Positions 53,492 to 63,975 of a stretch of 64,000 nucleotides of DNA are shown in pieces; within the stretch, counting starts at the first letter, position 1, and every line of letters begins with the position of its first letter. The notes beneath the pieces are model-generated. The model ran no database searches, was not told the DNA's origin, and saw only the letters and a list, made by a program, of their open reading frames with translations. A program made the position numbers and the translations under genes. Source of the DNA: Mycogone perniciosa. Taxonomy: Eukaryota; Ascomycota; Sordariomycetes; Hypocreales; Hypocreaceae. The DNA lies in NCBI GenBank assembly GCA_025331125.1, contig JAOALB010000014.1, positions 337,423-401,422 of the forward strand, given 5' to 3'.

Positions 53492-55591
53492 GGTTCATCA
53501 GAAGCCAATGTATCTGCAGTTCAAAAATGGATCAATCCAGACACCAATTTACCCAAGTTTGCGCGCTTTAATACGAAAAATCTTGAGCAGCGAACTGTCG
53601 CTGCAGCGGAGTTATATAAAGAACAGTTTTATACAACAATTACGGCTGCAGCAAAGGCGCTTGAAGTCCCGTATAAGAGACTATGGAGTCGTATCTAAGG
53701 CGCCTAGCTAAGGGCTCAAAATGGAGGGAATCGTACGCTTCTTCGTCTAGAAGACGAGCGCGAGATCTTATGTTGGGCCCACCGCCGGATTACTTAAGGC
53801 CACCATATCCGACTTCGTCATCTTCAACATCATGCAAACGCTATTCTCGCAGCTAAAGGTAAAGGAGATACACGAGTATCACGAAGCTGGGCTATGAGGT
53901 TTATGAAACGACAAAAAGAACACTTTCATATACGAAAGTCGGTATCAAGAGACGCTAAACGGAAGGCCATGCAACATCGAGGTGCAGTTGAGTCCTTCTT
54001 CCGCAGTTGGCGCAATTTTCTTACCGGAAAGAAGGTCAAGAAGAATATATGGAATTTCGACGAAACTGGCTTCATGGTTGGATATCTTCAGAAATGCATG
54101 ACTCTATGGACTTCCAGGCTGATTGAGAAGCCGGCTTTGACGGATTCTCGTGATATGGTCTCTGTGACAGCGATCGAGGCGATTTCTGCTGCTGGAGCTA
54201 CAATTCCTTCATTTTTTGTCCTTCCAGGGGTTCAAATTCCTTCACCATGGATCAAGAACAACCTAGATGGCCGGATTGTTCTTACAACAAGCCCAAAGGG
54301 CTATATCAATGATATCATTGCTTTGGAATGGATCAAACACTTTGAGGCTCATACAAAACCTTCTAATCCGGATGAAAATCGTGTTCTTCTTATGGGTGGC
54401 TGTGATAGTCATTTTACAAGGGAAATTGTAACGTTTGCCCAGAAACGCAATATTGAGCTTTTCCCTTTACCACCACACCTCACACATTATCTTCAACCCC
54501 TTGATGTAGGCGTTTTTCCATCATATAAGAATCGGCATTGTTAACCTCAGGAATGATGACAGGAATGAAAAACCGGAATCGTCGTACAATGACAGCCGGA
54601 TCCGTCAGCCAATTCGCTGAATCCGTCGTCATCATGTAGTAGGTTTGATATAGAAACAAGTCAGTTTCCATTTTTAGGTCATTCCTTATGTATTTAACAG
54701 CAGCTTTCCCCACCAAACTTGGGATCAGCAGAAGAGCATCAATTCGATCGTTTCCAAGCTATCTATGTGCTCTTATACTGTTGATCTGTGATTGATAGGC
54801 ATCAAGAAATCCTATATCGAGAAGTTGCTGATGGTACCACGGACTTTAGGAAAACAGATTTCCTTGCTAATTTACAAGAAATTCGAAACCGAAACTTTAA
54901 AAAGAAAATAATCCTATCTGCTTGGGGAAAATGCGATTTGTTTCCTTATAAACCTGCTGTTGTCTTGGATCAACTTCAAGATGCCCTTTCCTCCTTAACT
55001 AGGGAAGTTAATGAACGGGATCTTCCTGGATTTATTGATGGGGATAGAGAGGCTTCAATGCCTTCATAAAGGCCACCGTTACGCTCGTCAGCAGCTTCAT
55101 CGGCGGCTTCGTCAGCAGCTTCGTCAAGTACTGAGAACTTTGCCTTTTCAACGCCGCAAAGACAGCTTGAGGGGATCTCAACACCGTATACAACGCCGCT
55201 AACCTTAAGATTTGACTGGAATACGGTTTCAACACCAAAATTACATATCCGTGAGATTCAGCAATATCAGAGCTATGTTCAGCATTGAATTGCGGCCTTA
55301 ATTATTTCATAAGAGCCTTTGACTCCCTCAGTGGCTCATGTATTTGAAAAAGCTAGAAAGGCAACACATACACTAGCTCTCAACGGCATTACTGCAACAG
55401 CAGAAATAAAGCGTCTGAAAGAGAAGAATCTTCGATGGTCAGAGCTTTTTCAAGGGACACGAATTATAGGAAAATACGGGCTACTCAGCGTCAATGATGC
55501 AAGAATTCGGGTCGCGAGAGATGAATTTAATAGACGGGCTGCACAGGAAGAAGAAGACCGCATCACAAAGAAGGAAGCCCATCTTCCATAA
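53492..55591 (+). mobile_element. Decayed pogo/Fot1-like (Tc1/mariner) DNA transposase
   Basis: One reading frame runs 53492-55591, broken only by six stop codons (TAA 53696, TAG 53705, TAA 53795, TAA 55067, TGA 55286, TAA 55310) and a 264 bp in-frame insertion at 54534-54802. The N-terminal part contains AAAKALEVPYKRLW (HTH region) and EILCWAHRRIT. The DDE domain shows IWNFDETGF with its first Asp, LLMGGCDSH where the usual second Asp (LDGxGSH) reads Gly, and LPPHLTHYLQPLDVGVF with the third Asp. The tail has AWGKCDLFPYKPAVVLDQL and VFEKARKATHTLAL. Five stops can arise from CAA/CAG by C-to-T, the sixth from CGA. That pattern suggests repeat-induced point mutation. Non-functional. Terminal inverted repeats were not found by eye. 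Confidence 0.85.
54539..54797. mobile_element. 259 bp solo-LTR-like insertion inside the transposase
   Basis: The transposase frame is interrupted after codon CAT and resumes exactly across a duplicated GGCAT (54534-54538 and 54798-54802), a 5 bp target duplication typical of LTR retrotransposons. The insert begins TGTTAACCTC and ends GATTGATA. It starts with the canonical TG but ends TA rather than CA, which a single C-to-T change explains. Removing the insert plus one GGCAT joins KNRH to QEILYREVADG, restoring the transposase. No internal domain is present, so a solo LTR from recombination is the simplest reading. Confidence 0.75.
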
Positions 55592-58500
55592 CGTAACTCT
55601 TATGTAGTCCAGTCAACACTAGTTCGTTTATCTTAACTTGATAGTGCTACGCTTAGTATCGAGTCTCGACCCTTCTTCCCGTCTTAACCCTACAGCCCGA
55701 GCTCTATATTGTCCATAGACGTGCTAAAATCTAACTTTATCCAGAGCCATAATAAGCTACTCCGGCGGTTCATTATAAGCCAAAGGTCAGTTAAAAGATT
55801 ATAGAGGCCATAGGCAATAGAGACAATCTAAAATATTAGGAATTATTAGAAATGCCTCTCTTGAGGTATAGATAATTTACTAATAGTATACTATATGTTA
55901 ATATTGGAATAAACCCCTAAGCGTTAGCTTATACCTCTCCTAGAGTGCAGGCTATAATAATGCTAAAAGTAAAGAGAGTTTAAATTAAAAGATAACCCGC
56001 GATCTAACATATATATAATAGCTTTTAAATATAAGGGCGCTTCTTTAGAAAAACGCTATCCACTTATATATTATATAGATATAGAATAAGCTAATAGATA
56101 CTGAAAAGGATATACTGCCTGCTGTTAGCTGTTTAGCTTTAAGGATAATACCGCTATGTGACGATCCGGGTTGATTCTCGAGGGATAAACCGAGGCTCGT
56201 GGGTTTATGTTGACAGAGAGGTCAGGGATGAAGACCAAGCAGGGTAACGTAGTCATGATTCTGTAGAACAGGCGGTTCTAGTGAATGCAATTGTTAACGA
56301 CTGGCTAAGTAACTATACTAAACGAGTGACAAGTCAGTCGTATATATACAAAGAAAATAATCGTAGATCACCTTGGATCATACTTGTTTTCCCGATGATC
56401 CACGGTGAGTCCTTCCGTTGGCTTACTGGGATCACTTTATAGTCTGGGGTGACTTAAGTCATCCAATGCTGATTGGTTCGTCGATCCGAGATTCCTCCGA
56501 GTACGTACCATGTCACATTCGTATAATGGTCGGGTCGTGACATTACTTGTTTGGTATAGTTACTTAAACAGTTATTAATAAAGTACATTTACTAGAACCA
56601 CCTGTTTTATAGAATTGTAACTATATTACCATTTCTAGTATTTATCCTTAATCTCTCTATCAATATAAACCCACAAGCCTTAGTTTATCACTTAAGAATC
56701 AACCCAGATGGTTACAGAAGAATAGTAGTCCAACAATATATGCTAATCAGTGGCACACTGTATTTGTTTCATACGCTTGTACTTCATACCTGGGTAAAGT
56801 GGCGGGTGAGAAAAAACTGTTAATGGTACATTAGTGTTTAAATCCGTACATTTACGGAACCTCCTGCATGTAAAATATGTAGTTTTATAATCAACATCCA
56901 GGTATCATCGCGTTGCTCACGGTCTTACTCCATCAAGGGACTCACTATTGTCACGACTAGTGTGCTTCGTATCATGTGCAGAATAAGGCGGGAAGCTGGT
57001 ATTCGTCTTCGATATACGGAGTACTACTAGTACCATTTGTTAGTGCTTAACAACGCCCGTTACGAACGCCCACATAACACCGCCTCGTCGTCGGCATTAA
57101 CAGACCAATGTTATCCATAATCAACACTAAGGTTGATGTTGTCATTGTGGAACGCAGCACTTCTGTGTCAGTCTTCAAGTCAGCCAATGCCAAGAACCCA
57201 ATCACCAAAGGGTCCAGGGATTGCGGATATATTGTCCACAGTCTCGGGAGATCAACTTCGTATCTTAATATTCGTTAGAGCTGTAAGAAAAAGATAATAT
57301 TAGGATTACTACTAGGTACTTCACACTCCGTATCTACGGAGTACAGTATAATCTACATAAATCTAGTCAAGACATTCAAACTTTTTGTCTTCATTTTTCT
57401 CACGATCTCAGCTGATTTCTTCCATTTTATAGGGAGCATACTACTGCAGAGCACATATATACAACTATGTCACCGCAATATAAGAAAGAAAAAAACACGA
57501 GGCATTGTGGGCACTGAGGAGTCGAGAAGTCAGGTAGATCCATGGGCTTTGGGACTATGAGATGCAAACTTCATATGAATGCGTTTTTTTTATAAAAAAA
57601 CCCCCAGGGTTCTGATGGAGAAAGCCAATACATCTCATGATATTTCGTAGCACTACTGGTAGATGAGCGATGGAATCCCAGGGAAAACCATCGGGGAAAA
57701 GATGCGATATGGAGCAGAGGACAATGAACTAACATTACCTGTATAGCAAGGCGCTGGCTTACCATCATCGCTTCGTGCCTAACTTTGGTAGAAGTGCACG
57801 GCCTATTGTACGAAGAAGAATCATTGAATCAGGCGCGATTGGTCGGTGGAAATGCCGATACGAGAATACTCGGACCATACTTCGTAAAGTCGGGCCGGTG
57901 GGGTCAGCCTGCCAAGAAGGGCGTTTACATTACTACTCGCAGTGGATATTGGAGATCAGATTGAGACCACCATGTAGTTAACTGGGGTACTAAGTAGTAT
58001 TCCCTTTTGTATCCTGCTTAATCTCACCATAGTAAGCATTAGACGGAATTATCGGACTTATCCGTACACCCATCTTAGACAACTCTATATTAAGATAGTC
58101 CCAGGGTATTATTAGTTGGATACATGGCGTGAGATACGCTTTGGATAATTGGTGGAAGAAAATATTAACAATATTAGGGCTGTGCTTTTGTCTTGTCCAT
58201 CGTCTGTCTGCCTATGCTTATGTGAGCTTTAGCGACCAGTTGGCCTTTGTCTTACGAGCTGACTATCAATTTCGTGCTATTTGCGCCTAGTCTTCTTTAC
58301 CTACCTCACATACATCTTGTTGGTTCCTTCTCTTCGTAGCACTTTCTTTCTAGGGATAGTTGCGCATAAAAATCATTTTATTCTCAGTTATCGTTATTTC
58401 GATGCACCTCGAACCTCTATACCAAGCTTAGGGACTATCTAGTTTGTCTATTAACAGGCAATATATACTCAATTGAAAACATCATAAATTAAACTCAGGG

Positions 58501-58937
58501 TATAGTTGCCATTATACATACCCACAAGACACATGACTGAGGGAATAAGGATTCTAGTCAAAAGTGGAACTGTTAGAGAAGAAATGGGGCTTCTTGAGCA
58601 TTGGTTATAGAATTTAACCGAGACGCTACTATCTAAGAGACCAGGGGCTGGTGATGAAACAGGCAAGAAAGAAGATAGGCTGACGAGTATGAGTGGTAAG
58701 AAAGCTATCCTTGGAGGCTGTAGAGTACCTAGGTGTAGGGCTCCTGGTGAGTTATAAAGGTTTGTGAGTACGGGCCCACCTTGGAACGTTGCTCCTGCGC
58801 GCTCGCAAGATATAAAGTCCAAAGACACCCTCTGTTCTATCAAACTCCACTATCTATAATCCTCATCTTCTCCCAACAAGACTCAAATCTATTTACTATT
58901 ACTACCACTACTCTATTACTTTCTTACCATACGCACA
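55592..58937. other. AT-rich, repeat-derived region without genes
   Basis: Very TpA-rich DNA (for example 55700-56150) with stops in all frames, as expected for RIP-degraded repeats. It contains the LTR-like relic at 56157-56542. From about 56.9 kb composition moves back toward normal. Motif copies occur at 57018, 57335 and 57883. No open frame above 70 codons looks real until one on the minus strand at 58469-58843, which overlaps the next gene's promoter and lacks any feature. Confidence 0.6.
56157..56542. mobile_element. 386 bp LTR-like relic
   Basis: Begins TGTGACGATCC and ends GGTCGTGACA. The ends form an imperfect inverted repeat (9 of 11 against TGTCACGACCC), with TG at one end and CA at the other, as in Ty3-like LTRs. 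No 5 bp target duplication is visible (flanks CGCTA and TTACT), so it may be a truncated or recombined copy. It sits in GC-richer sequence between strongly AT-rich blocks. Confidence 0.5.
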
Positions 58938-59573
58938 ATGCGAGCATTCTTGGTCCATGTTGTCGCCGCAGTGCTCTGTGCTGCGGCTCCAGCTCCCACG
59001 AATCATCCCACCGACGTTGCTGCAAGCAATAATATCACCTCGCCCCTCATAGACTTCCTCCATAGTACTCCAACTCTTGGCAGCAAGGAAGTCGATACAA
59101 CCGTTGCAGCCCGTGGCTCACTTGTTGCCAAATCACTACCAGAAATGAAGATCAAGAAGACGTATAGGATTTCTGGTTGGGTTTTCACCATTGGGCTCTA
59201 CGCAGTTGAGGCAATTGGCGGAACTAAGTGGCGGTTCCCCACAGACGAAGTCTCCATTAGCTACATCGCGCAAGAGGTCGCCAACTCGGTCACTGAAACT
59301 ATTGGGGACGGCTTAGTTACCAAGCACCTTGGTGGCGGTTGGTCCTGGAAAGGTCAGATCCTAGGAGACGGATACGAGTTCAATCATATCCCCCGCGCAG
59401 TCATTTTGACAACCGTTACTGAAGCCATCCGAGGTGCCACCTCTTGGATCACCTGGGACAACTCGTTCTATTTCATTATGAACGATACAAACGGAAAGGC
59501 GATCCTCTCCTTGCTGGTCGGCCCCACGGTCAATAATGGGCAGCGTGCTGCCTACCACGACGAGCTGAAATAA
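58938..59573 (+). CDS. Secreted orphan protein, 211 residues
   Basis: Starts MRAFLVHVVAAVLCAAAPAP, a clear signal peptide with likely cleavage near residue 18-20. The mature protein has no cysteine. It contains two N-glycosylation sequons (NNIT and NDT) and a middle segment rich in aromatic residues and Gly: KTYRISGWVFTIGLYAVEAI, then HLGGGWSWKGQILGDGYEF and SWITWDNSFYFIMND. The pattern suggests a compact beta-rich domain, but I recognise no family. No intron is needed; the frame is intact and G/C-ending codons return to normal here, unlike the AT-rich DNA just upstream. A CT-rich leader (58840-58930) precedes the ATG. Position at the edge of the repeat-derived compartment makes a lineage-specific extracellular protein plausible. 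Confidence 0.7.
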   Translation: MRAFLVHVVAAVLCAAAPAPTNHPTDVAASNNITSPLIDFLHSTPTLGSKEVDTTVAARGSLVAKSLPEMKIKKTYRISGWVFTIGLYAVEAIGGTKWRFPTDEVSISYIAQEVANSVTETIGDGLVTKHLGGGWSWKGQILGDGYEFNHIPRAVILTTVTEAIRGATSWITWDNSFYFIMNDTNGKAILSLLVGPTVNNGQRAAYHDELK

Positions 59574-61646
59574 GTTATGCGTGTTTCACGGATCTACGTG
59601 TCGCAAAACGCCACATGATTGGGTATCAATGTCGCTTACCCCTCACCAAGTTTCAACTTTTCAACAACGTGTGGAACGATTCGGCCAGTTACTACGTCAC
59701 TTCTGTATATAATATTAGAATTACATAGTTGCTGGATTAATCAGTATAGGTGTCTATCCATATTTTGATTACCTTCTCCAGATCTGTTGTTCAGAAAAGA
59801 TATGAACCTCTGCTTCTGCCACACTTGCTAGAACACAGCGCAAGCTAACCCTCCCAGCCAACTTGCGGTAATCACTCGCCGTAGCACCATCCGTCTAACA
59901 ACCAATAGCAGTTCTTGCTTCAGAAGCCGATGACAAGACTTTGAACACTTAGATAACCAGCCATCTAGTCTAGTTGCCACTAAAGTACACGAAACACGTT
60001 GAACCTGAAAGACAAACCGAAGGACCAAGAGAAAGTCATAGAAGCATACGAGCCAGGAGGAGTACATATAATCTTAATGTAGCCTGACTAGATAAGCCCC
60101 AGATGTTTATCCCGGGTGTAATAGAGTTAAGCCAAGCCAAGTCAAGTCTCCGTTCAGCATAACCCAGATGCCAACTTTTACTCTTGTCAACTATAAGTAG
60201 CTGGCATCTTCCTAGATTGAATAAAATAAGAATAGCTCCTTGCTGCAATCACATAACCGCGATTGTACTGGCATAGCTATTTCCTCCGCGTCTGATCTTT
60301 ATTGTGTAACAGGAGCAAACGTTTATATGTGAAGATCCTATATCCCGGCGTTTGCGTTGGTCATCGCTTCTTCAGAATCTTCAGCTTTTTTAGCAACTGG
60401 ATAACAATGCCATTCAACGCACTTATTCAAGTTTTATGAGTAGCTGCCGACAATCAGACAGTGATAATTCAGACTTGCATAGTTAACCGGCACTGAAAAC
60501 CAAATTGTAGTAAGCAACCAGGCCATTTACACCTTTTTATTGCATAAGGTGAAGGCCCTATTAGAAGCCCTGCCATTGATACATACCACCTACCTTAACT
60601 TAGGTAAACCAACCAATCTGACTGATGCTATGACATTTACGGAGTACTCGCGAGGGATTGCCAAGAGTCATTCTGGTTCGTCAGATGCATCGGGTGGAGA
60701 ATGTGACAGGAAGCCTGTGTTAGTGATGTGACTGACATCCATGAGGCACATCACCAAGAGCGAGCGATGCTATTAAAAGAAACCACATTTGACGTCAGGA
60801 GAAAGAAACGACTCTCATTGGGAGGTGATGGCTTTGTGATTCGTAAGCCTAGTCTGGATTATCACACAATGGCGGTGGGGACTGGCGGATATGTAGGTCT
60901 CTCCCCGGCAATTGACCTCCAATGGTTGGATCTGATCAATATACGAAGTACATACCCGTACTCGTAAGATGGGTTTTGCCTGCGACCTGTACGAGTATGC
61001 AGGAACACCACATGTGTGTGAGCCCCCGATCTTGTGGATAAATCCTGCAAAGCATTGCCGTCCATTGAGAAGAAGAATGAAGCCAGGGAGCAAAAGGGGA
61101 TTGACGAGAAAATCCCAGTTCCAAGGATGGTGCTTGCGGGGGGCCCTGCGGAGGCTGCAGGCAGCGGCCTTCAGTGGACTTTGGCGGGTTGCAACGACCC
61201 GCAGGCCCCCTGCAAGCGTGCTGCAGGACCGCCAATCAGCTCTTGATCAGCGCCCGTCACTAAAAAGGTCGGCGCTTAACGTCCAGCCTCGTCCAACCAC
61301 ACGGCCCGGATCGACTTTCACATCCCGTCTTCTCCTGGACTCCTCCACCCCATCACCGACTTTGGACGCTATTCAACAGCCATGATACATGGCCAGCCAG
61401 TAAGGGCTCCAGTAAGGGCCATTGGGCTGGGGTCCCATGGCCCAGCGCCAATGTCGAGGCACTGCCGAACATCACCAGCCGCCGCCGTGTCTCTGAAAAA
61501 CCCTATAGATGCAGCAGATTCCTCCTCCTCACTGTCACATCTCGCCTGGACTATGTTTCGCCTTGGAACGCCAAGAGGTTACAGCACGCAGCGATCGCCT
61601 CCTTGAAAGAAACAAAGAAATAAAAAGAGCAACCCTGCTCTCCACC
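59574..61646. other. Intergenic DNA upstream of the proline-rich membrane protein
   Basis: About 2 kb, AT-rich in the first half. Motif copies occur near 60640 and 60943. GC content rises after 61.0 kb toward the promoter of the next gene. Small open frames at 60.7-61.4 kb overlap on both strands and have no domain. No gene seen. Confidence 0.5.
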
Positions 61647-63194
61647 ATGCGACTTGGACTCCCTCGTCCATTCTCGCTCTCACTCTTGACCTCGTTGCTC
61701 CTGTGGTCGGCCGCTCATTCATCACCAACTGGTGCCTCAACGCTCAGCATTGACATTAGCAGGGGCCCTCCTGAAAGCGGACCGCCTCTCTCCACTCGTG
61801 CTTTGCCAGACAAGTCCTATTTGCCTGCGCAGATCGGCGGCATCGTTGCAGCGTACGGTGTGTCTTTGGTGCTGGTCGCCATTACCTTGCTTTCGCTTGC
61901 AAAGAAACGACGGGAGCACCTCGAGGTCGAAGAGGAGATTGACTACGCATTCCAGCCGCAGTACGCAGGCCCGCTATTACAGCAATTCCAGGACAATTTA
62001 GTTTCCTCGCGCCAATCCGAGGTCCCCAGCTTCCCACATCTGTCCATCCCCAAGTCGGAGTATAACAACGGGCCATTCAGCAGCCGACCGTTAAGCAACG
62101 GGGCTACCCCATATATCTTGCCGTCGCCGTCATCGCCCATCTCATCTGTCCCTGGAGTCGAACCGCTTGTAGACCAGGCAATCGTGGCAGCAGACAGAGC
62201 CATGGCGCAACAACAGCTCGAGGAGATGTACAAGCATGTCATGGAGCACGAAGATGCGAAGCTCAAGGGCATCGTGCTTGATGCACCCGTCATTCCTCCG
62301 TCATCTCAGCGGACGTCTGCAGTGTCCGAAAGGTCTGGCGGGATATTATCAAAGAAAGGAAAGTCCAAGCCAAGCAGCTTGAACCTCAGCGCCACCAAGG
62401 AGGAGAAGTCCCAGTCGAGGGCATCTTCCATCTTGGCCCTCCTCTCCCCGAAGAAGAAGTCCGTCAAGGGCATCAACATCTCGTCCCCCATCATGACGCC
62501 AATGTCGGGGACTTTTCCGCGGCAGGAATCGCAGGAAATGAACACCATACCGCCCAGACATTACGCTCCACCACCACCTCCTCCTGTCCCGACCGATCAG
62601 GTTGCATTCGGCGCAGTCAACACTAGGGCAAGCGGTGCTCCATTGACCCCAGATTTCTCCCCGGAAAGTATCCAGAGCATTGATGAACGCATTGGCTTAC
62701 AGCTTGACCGAGCCAACCAGTCCAGAAGCACATTGAATCCACCGACTGAGAGGGATCCCGAGTCTGCCACATCGGAACACTCCCAAGCGCCATTAATTGG
62801 TCTCCCGTCATCCCCTAAGCCAGGAAGCCGATTCCCTTCGCTCCCGTCATCGCCTAAACCTGGCGCCACGTTTCATCGGTCCAATACTCCTTCAGCTGTC
62901 CGAACAAATGGTACCCTACCCCTGCGTGCCTATGAAGAGGAATTGGGTTCTCCGTCGGTCATGAGCCACGTCACGAAGCAGACCGTTTTTGAGAGAAAGG
63001 GCCCTCTGTCTCCCGGTGGTGGCAGAACGCCATTTACTGCTAGTGCGGTACCCTACTCGCCATACCAGCCGTACACACCGTGCATACCGATAACGCCAAG
63101 TTTGGTCACGAAAGAAGATCGAAGGAAGATGAAGCGAATGGTTCCGAAGACGCCAACGCTGGAAATGGTCAAGAGTTCTGATGAGATTTGGTGA
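61647..63194 (+). CDS. Single-pass plasma-membrane-type protein with Pro/Ser-rich cytoplasmic tail
   Basis: A 515-residue protein. Signal peptide MRLGLPRPFSLSLLTSLLLWSA, short ectodomain to about 60, transmembrane helix at about 63-84 (GGIVAAYGVSLVLVAITLLS), then basic KKRRE and a long tail. The tail has acidic EHLEVEEEIDYAF and many Ser-Pro sites. It also has an exact-type repeat of SLPSSPKPG (near residues 390-412) and a poly-Pro run YAPPPPPPVP that could bind SH3 domains. The terminus is KRMVPKTPTLEMVKSSDEIW. Layout resembles fungal cell-wall or signalling adaptors of the plasma membrane, but I cannot name the family. I use the ATG at 61647 because it immediately precedes the signal peptide; the frame is open about 46 codons further upstream. 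Single exon. Confidence 0.75.
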   Translation: MRLGLPRPFSLSLLTSLLLWSAAHSSPTGASTLSIDISRGPPESGPPLSTRALPDKSYLPAQIGGIVAAYGVSLVLVAITLLSLAKKRREHLEVEEEIDYAFQPQYAGPLLQQFQDNLVSSRQSEVPSFPHLSIPKSEYNNGPFSSRPLSNGATPYILPSPSSPISSVPGVEPLVDQAIVAADRAMAQQQLEEMYKHVMEHEDAKLKGIVLDAPVIPPSSQRTSAVSERSGGILSKKGKSKPSSLNLSATKEEKSQSRASSILALLSPKKKSVKGINISSPIMTPMSGTFPRQESQEMNTIPPRHYAPPPPPPVPTDQVAFGAVNTRASGAPLTPDFSPESIQSIDERIGLQLDRANQSRSTLNPPTERDPESATSEHSQAPLIGLPSSPKPGSRFPSLPSSPKPGATFHRSNTPSAVRTNGTLPLRAYEEELGSPSVMSHVTKQTVFERKGPLSPGGGRTPFTASAVPYSPYQPYTPCIPITPSLVTKEDRRKMKRMVPKTPTLEMVKSSDEIW

Positions 63195-63864
63195 AACTTG
63201 GGTTAGTTTGAAGGAATGGGGCTTGTGAGCGAAAGTTTTTTCTTTCTTTCTTTTTTCTTCTCATGTTAGATATTACTACCAGGGCTGGCCTGCAATAGGC
63301 GCCCAAATCATGTCGCCGTGATTTTTTTTGAAGTGACGATTGTATGTTATGTTTGGAGGGATCAGGGAAGCAGGGAATAAAAGCGGCAATACGTGTGCAT
63401 ACCTGCCAATTTAACTGCCGATCAGTTCGGGTGGCTGATCAATTTACATTTATTATTGAAGAGTCTTCGGATCATTACCGCTCTTGTATAAAGAGATGTC
63501 ACAACCAAGGGGTGAAAGACTCATGGTAGCATCCTACGAGTAGCTGAGCAGGGACCCTAGTCGGGAAGCTTGTTGAAATAAGACGGAATTACTCCGTAGC
63601 GTTAGCATATATACCTATATATTGAGCTTCCGAAACAGCCGCGCTGTGCAAACAATTAGTATTACACCTACGGAGTAGTATGTACTTGTAGCTGATTGCC
63701 TTGGGGTGACGTTGGTGTAAATCTCGATGGTGTCCGAGACTGGCAGATGATTGGGCCTTGGAAAGCCAGGAAGCGAAAAACATCGGGGCTCAATTGCTAG
63801 CCTGAAAGACTGCAGACACACATGGAGGCCTTTGATAGGCAGGCGGGCAGAACGCTGTAGTAGG

Positions 63865-63880
63865 TACGAAGTACTCCGTA
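63865..63880. repeat. Compound TACGAAGTACTCCGTA motif
   Basis: TACGAAGTA (63865-63873) overlaps TACTCCGTA (63872-63880), joining the two variants in opposite orientation. GTACTACGTAC follows directly. Intergenic. Confidence 0.85.
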
Positions 63881-63957
63881 GTACTACGTACAACAACAAA
63901 TGATATATCGCGTACCGCTCCGAAAGCTTCAGCTGGCTTGGTGTGAAGCCGGTAAGC

Positions 63958-63975
63958 GGGGGGGGGGGGGGGGGG
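63958..63975. repeat. 18-base G homopolymer
   Basis: A run of 18 G near the window end, followed by further G-rich sequence (CACGGGGGTGGGGGG). Could form a G-quadruplex or mark a hard-to-assemble spot. Confidence 0.9.

Noticed and set aside
54480..54716. Minus-strand ORF inside the transposase
   Set aside because: It is the LTR-like insert read in reverse and crosses the insertion boundary.
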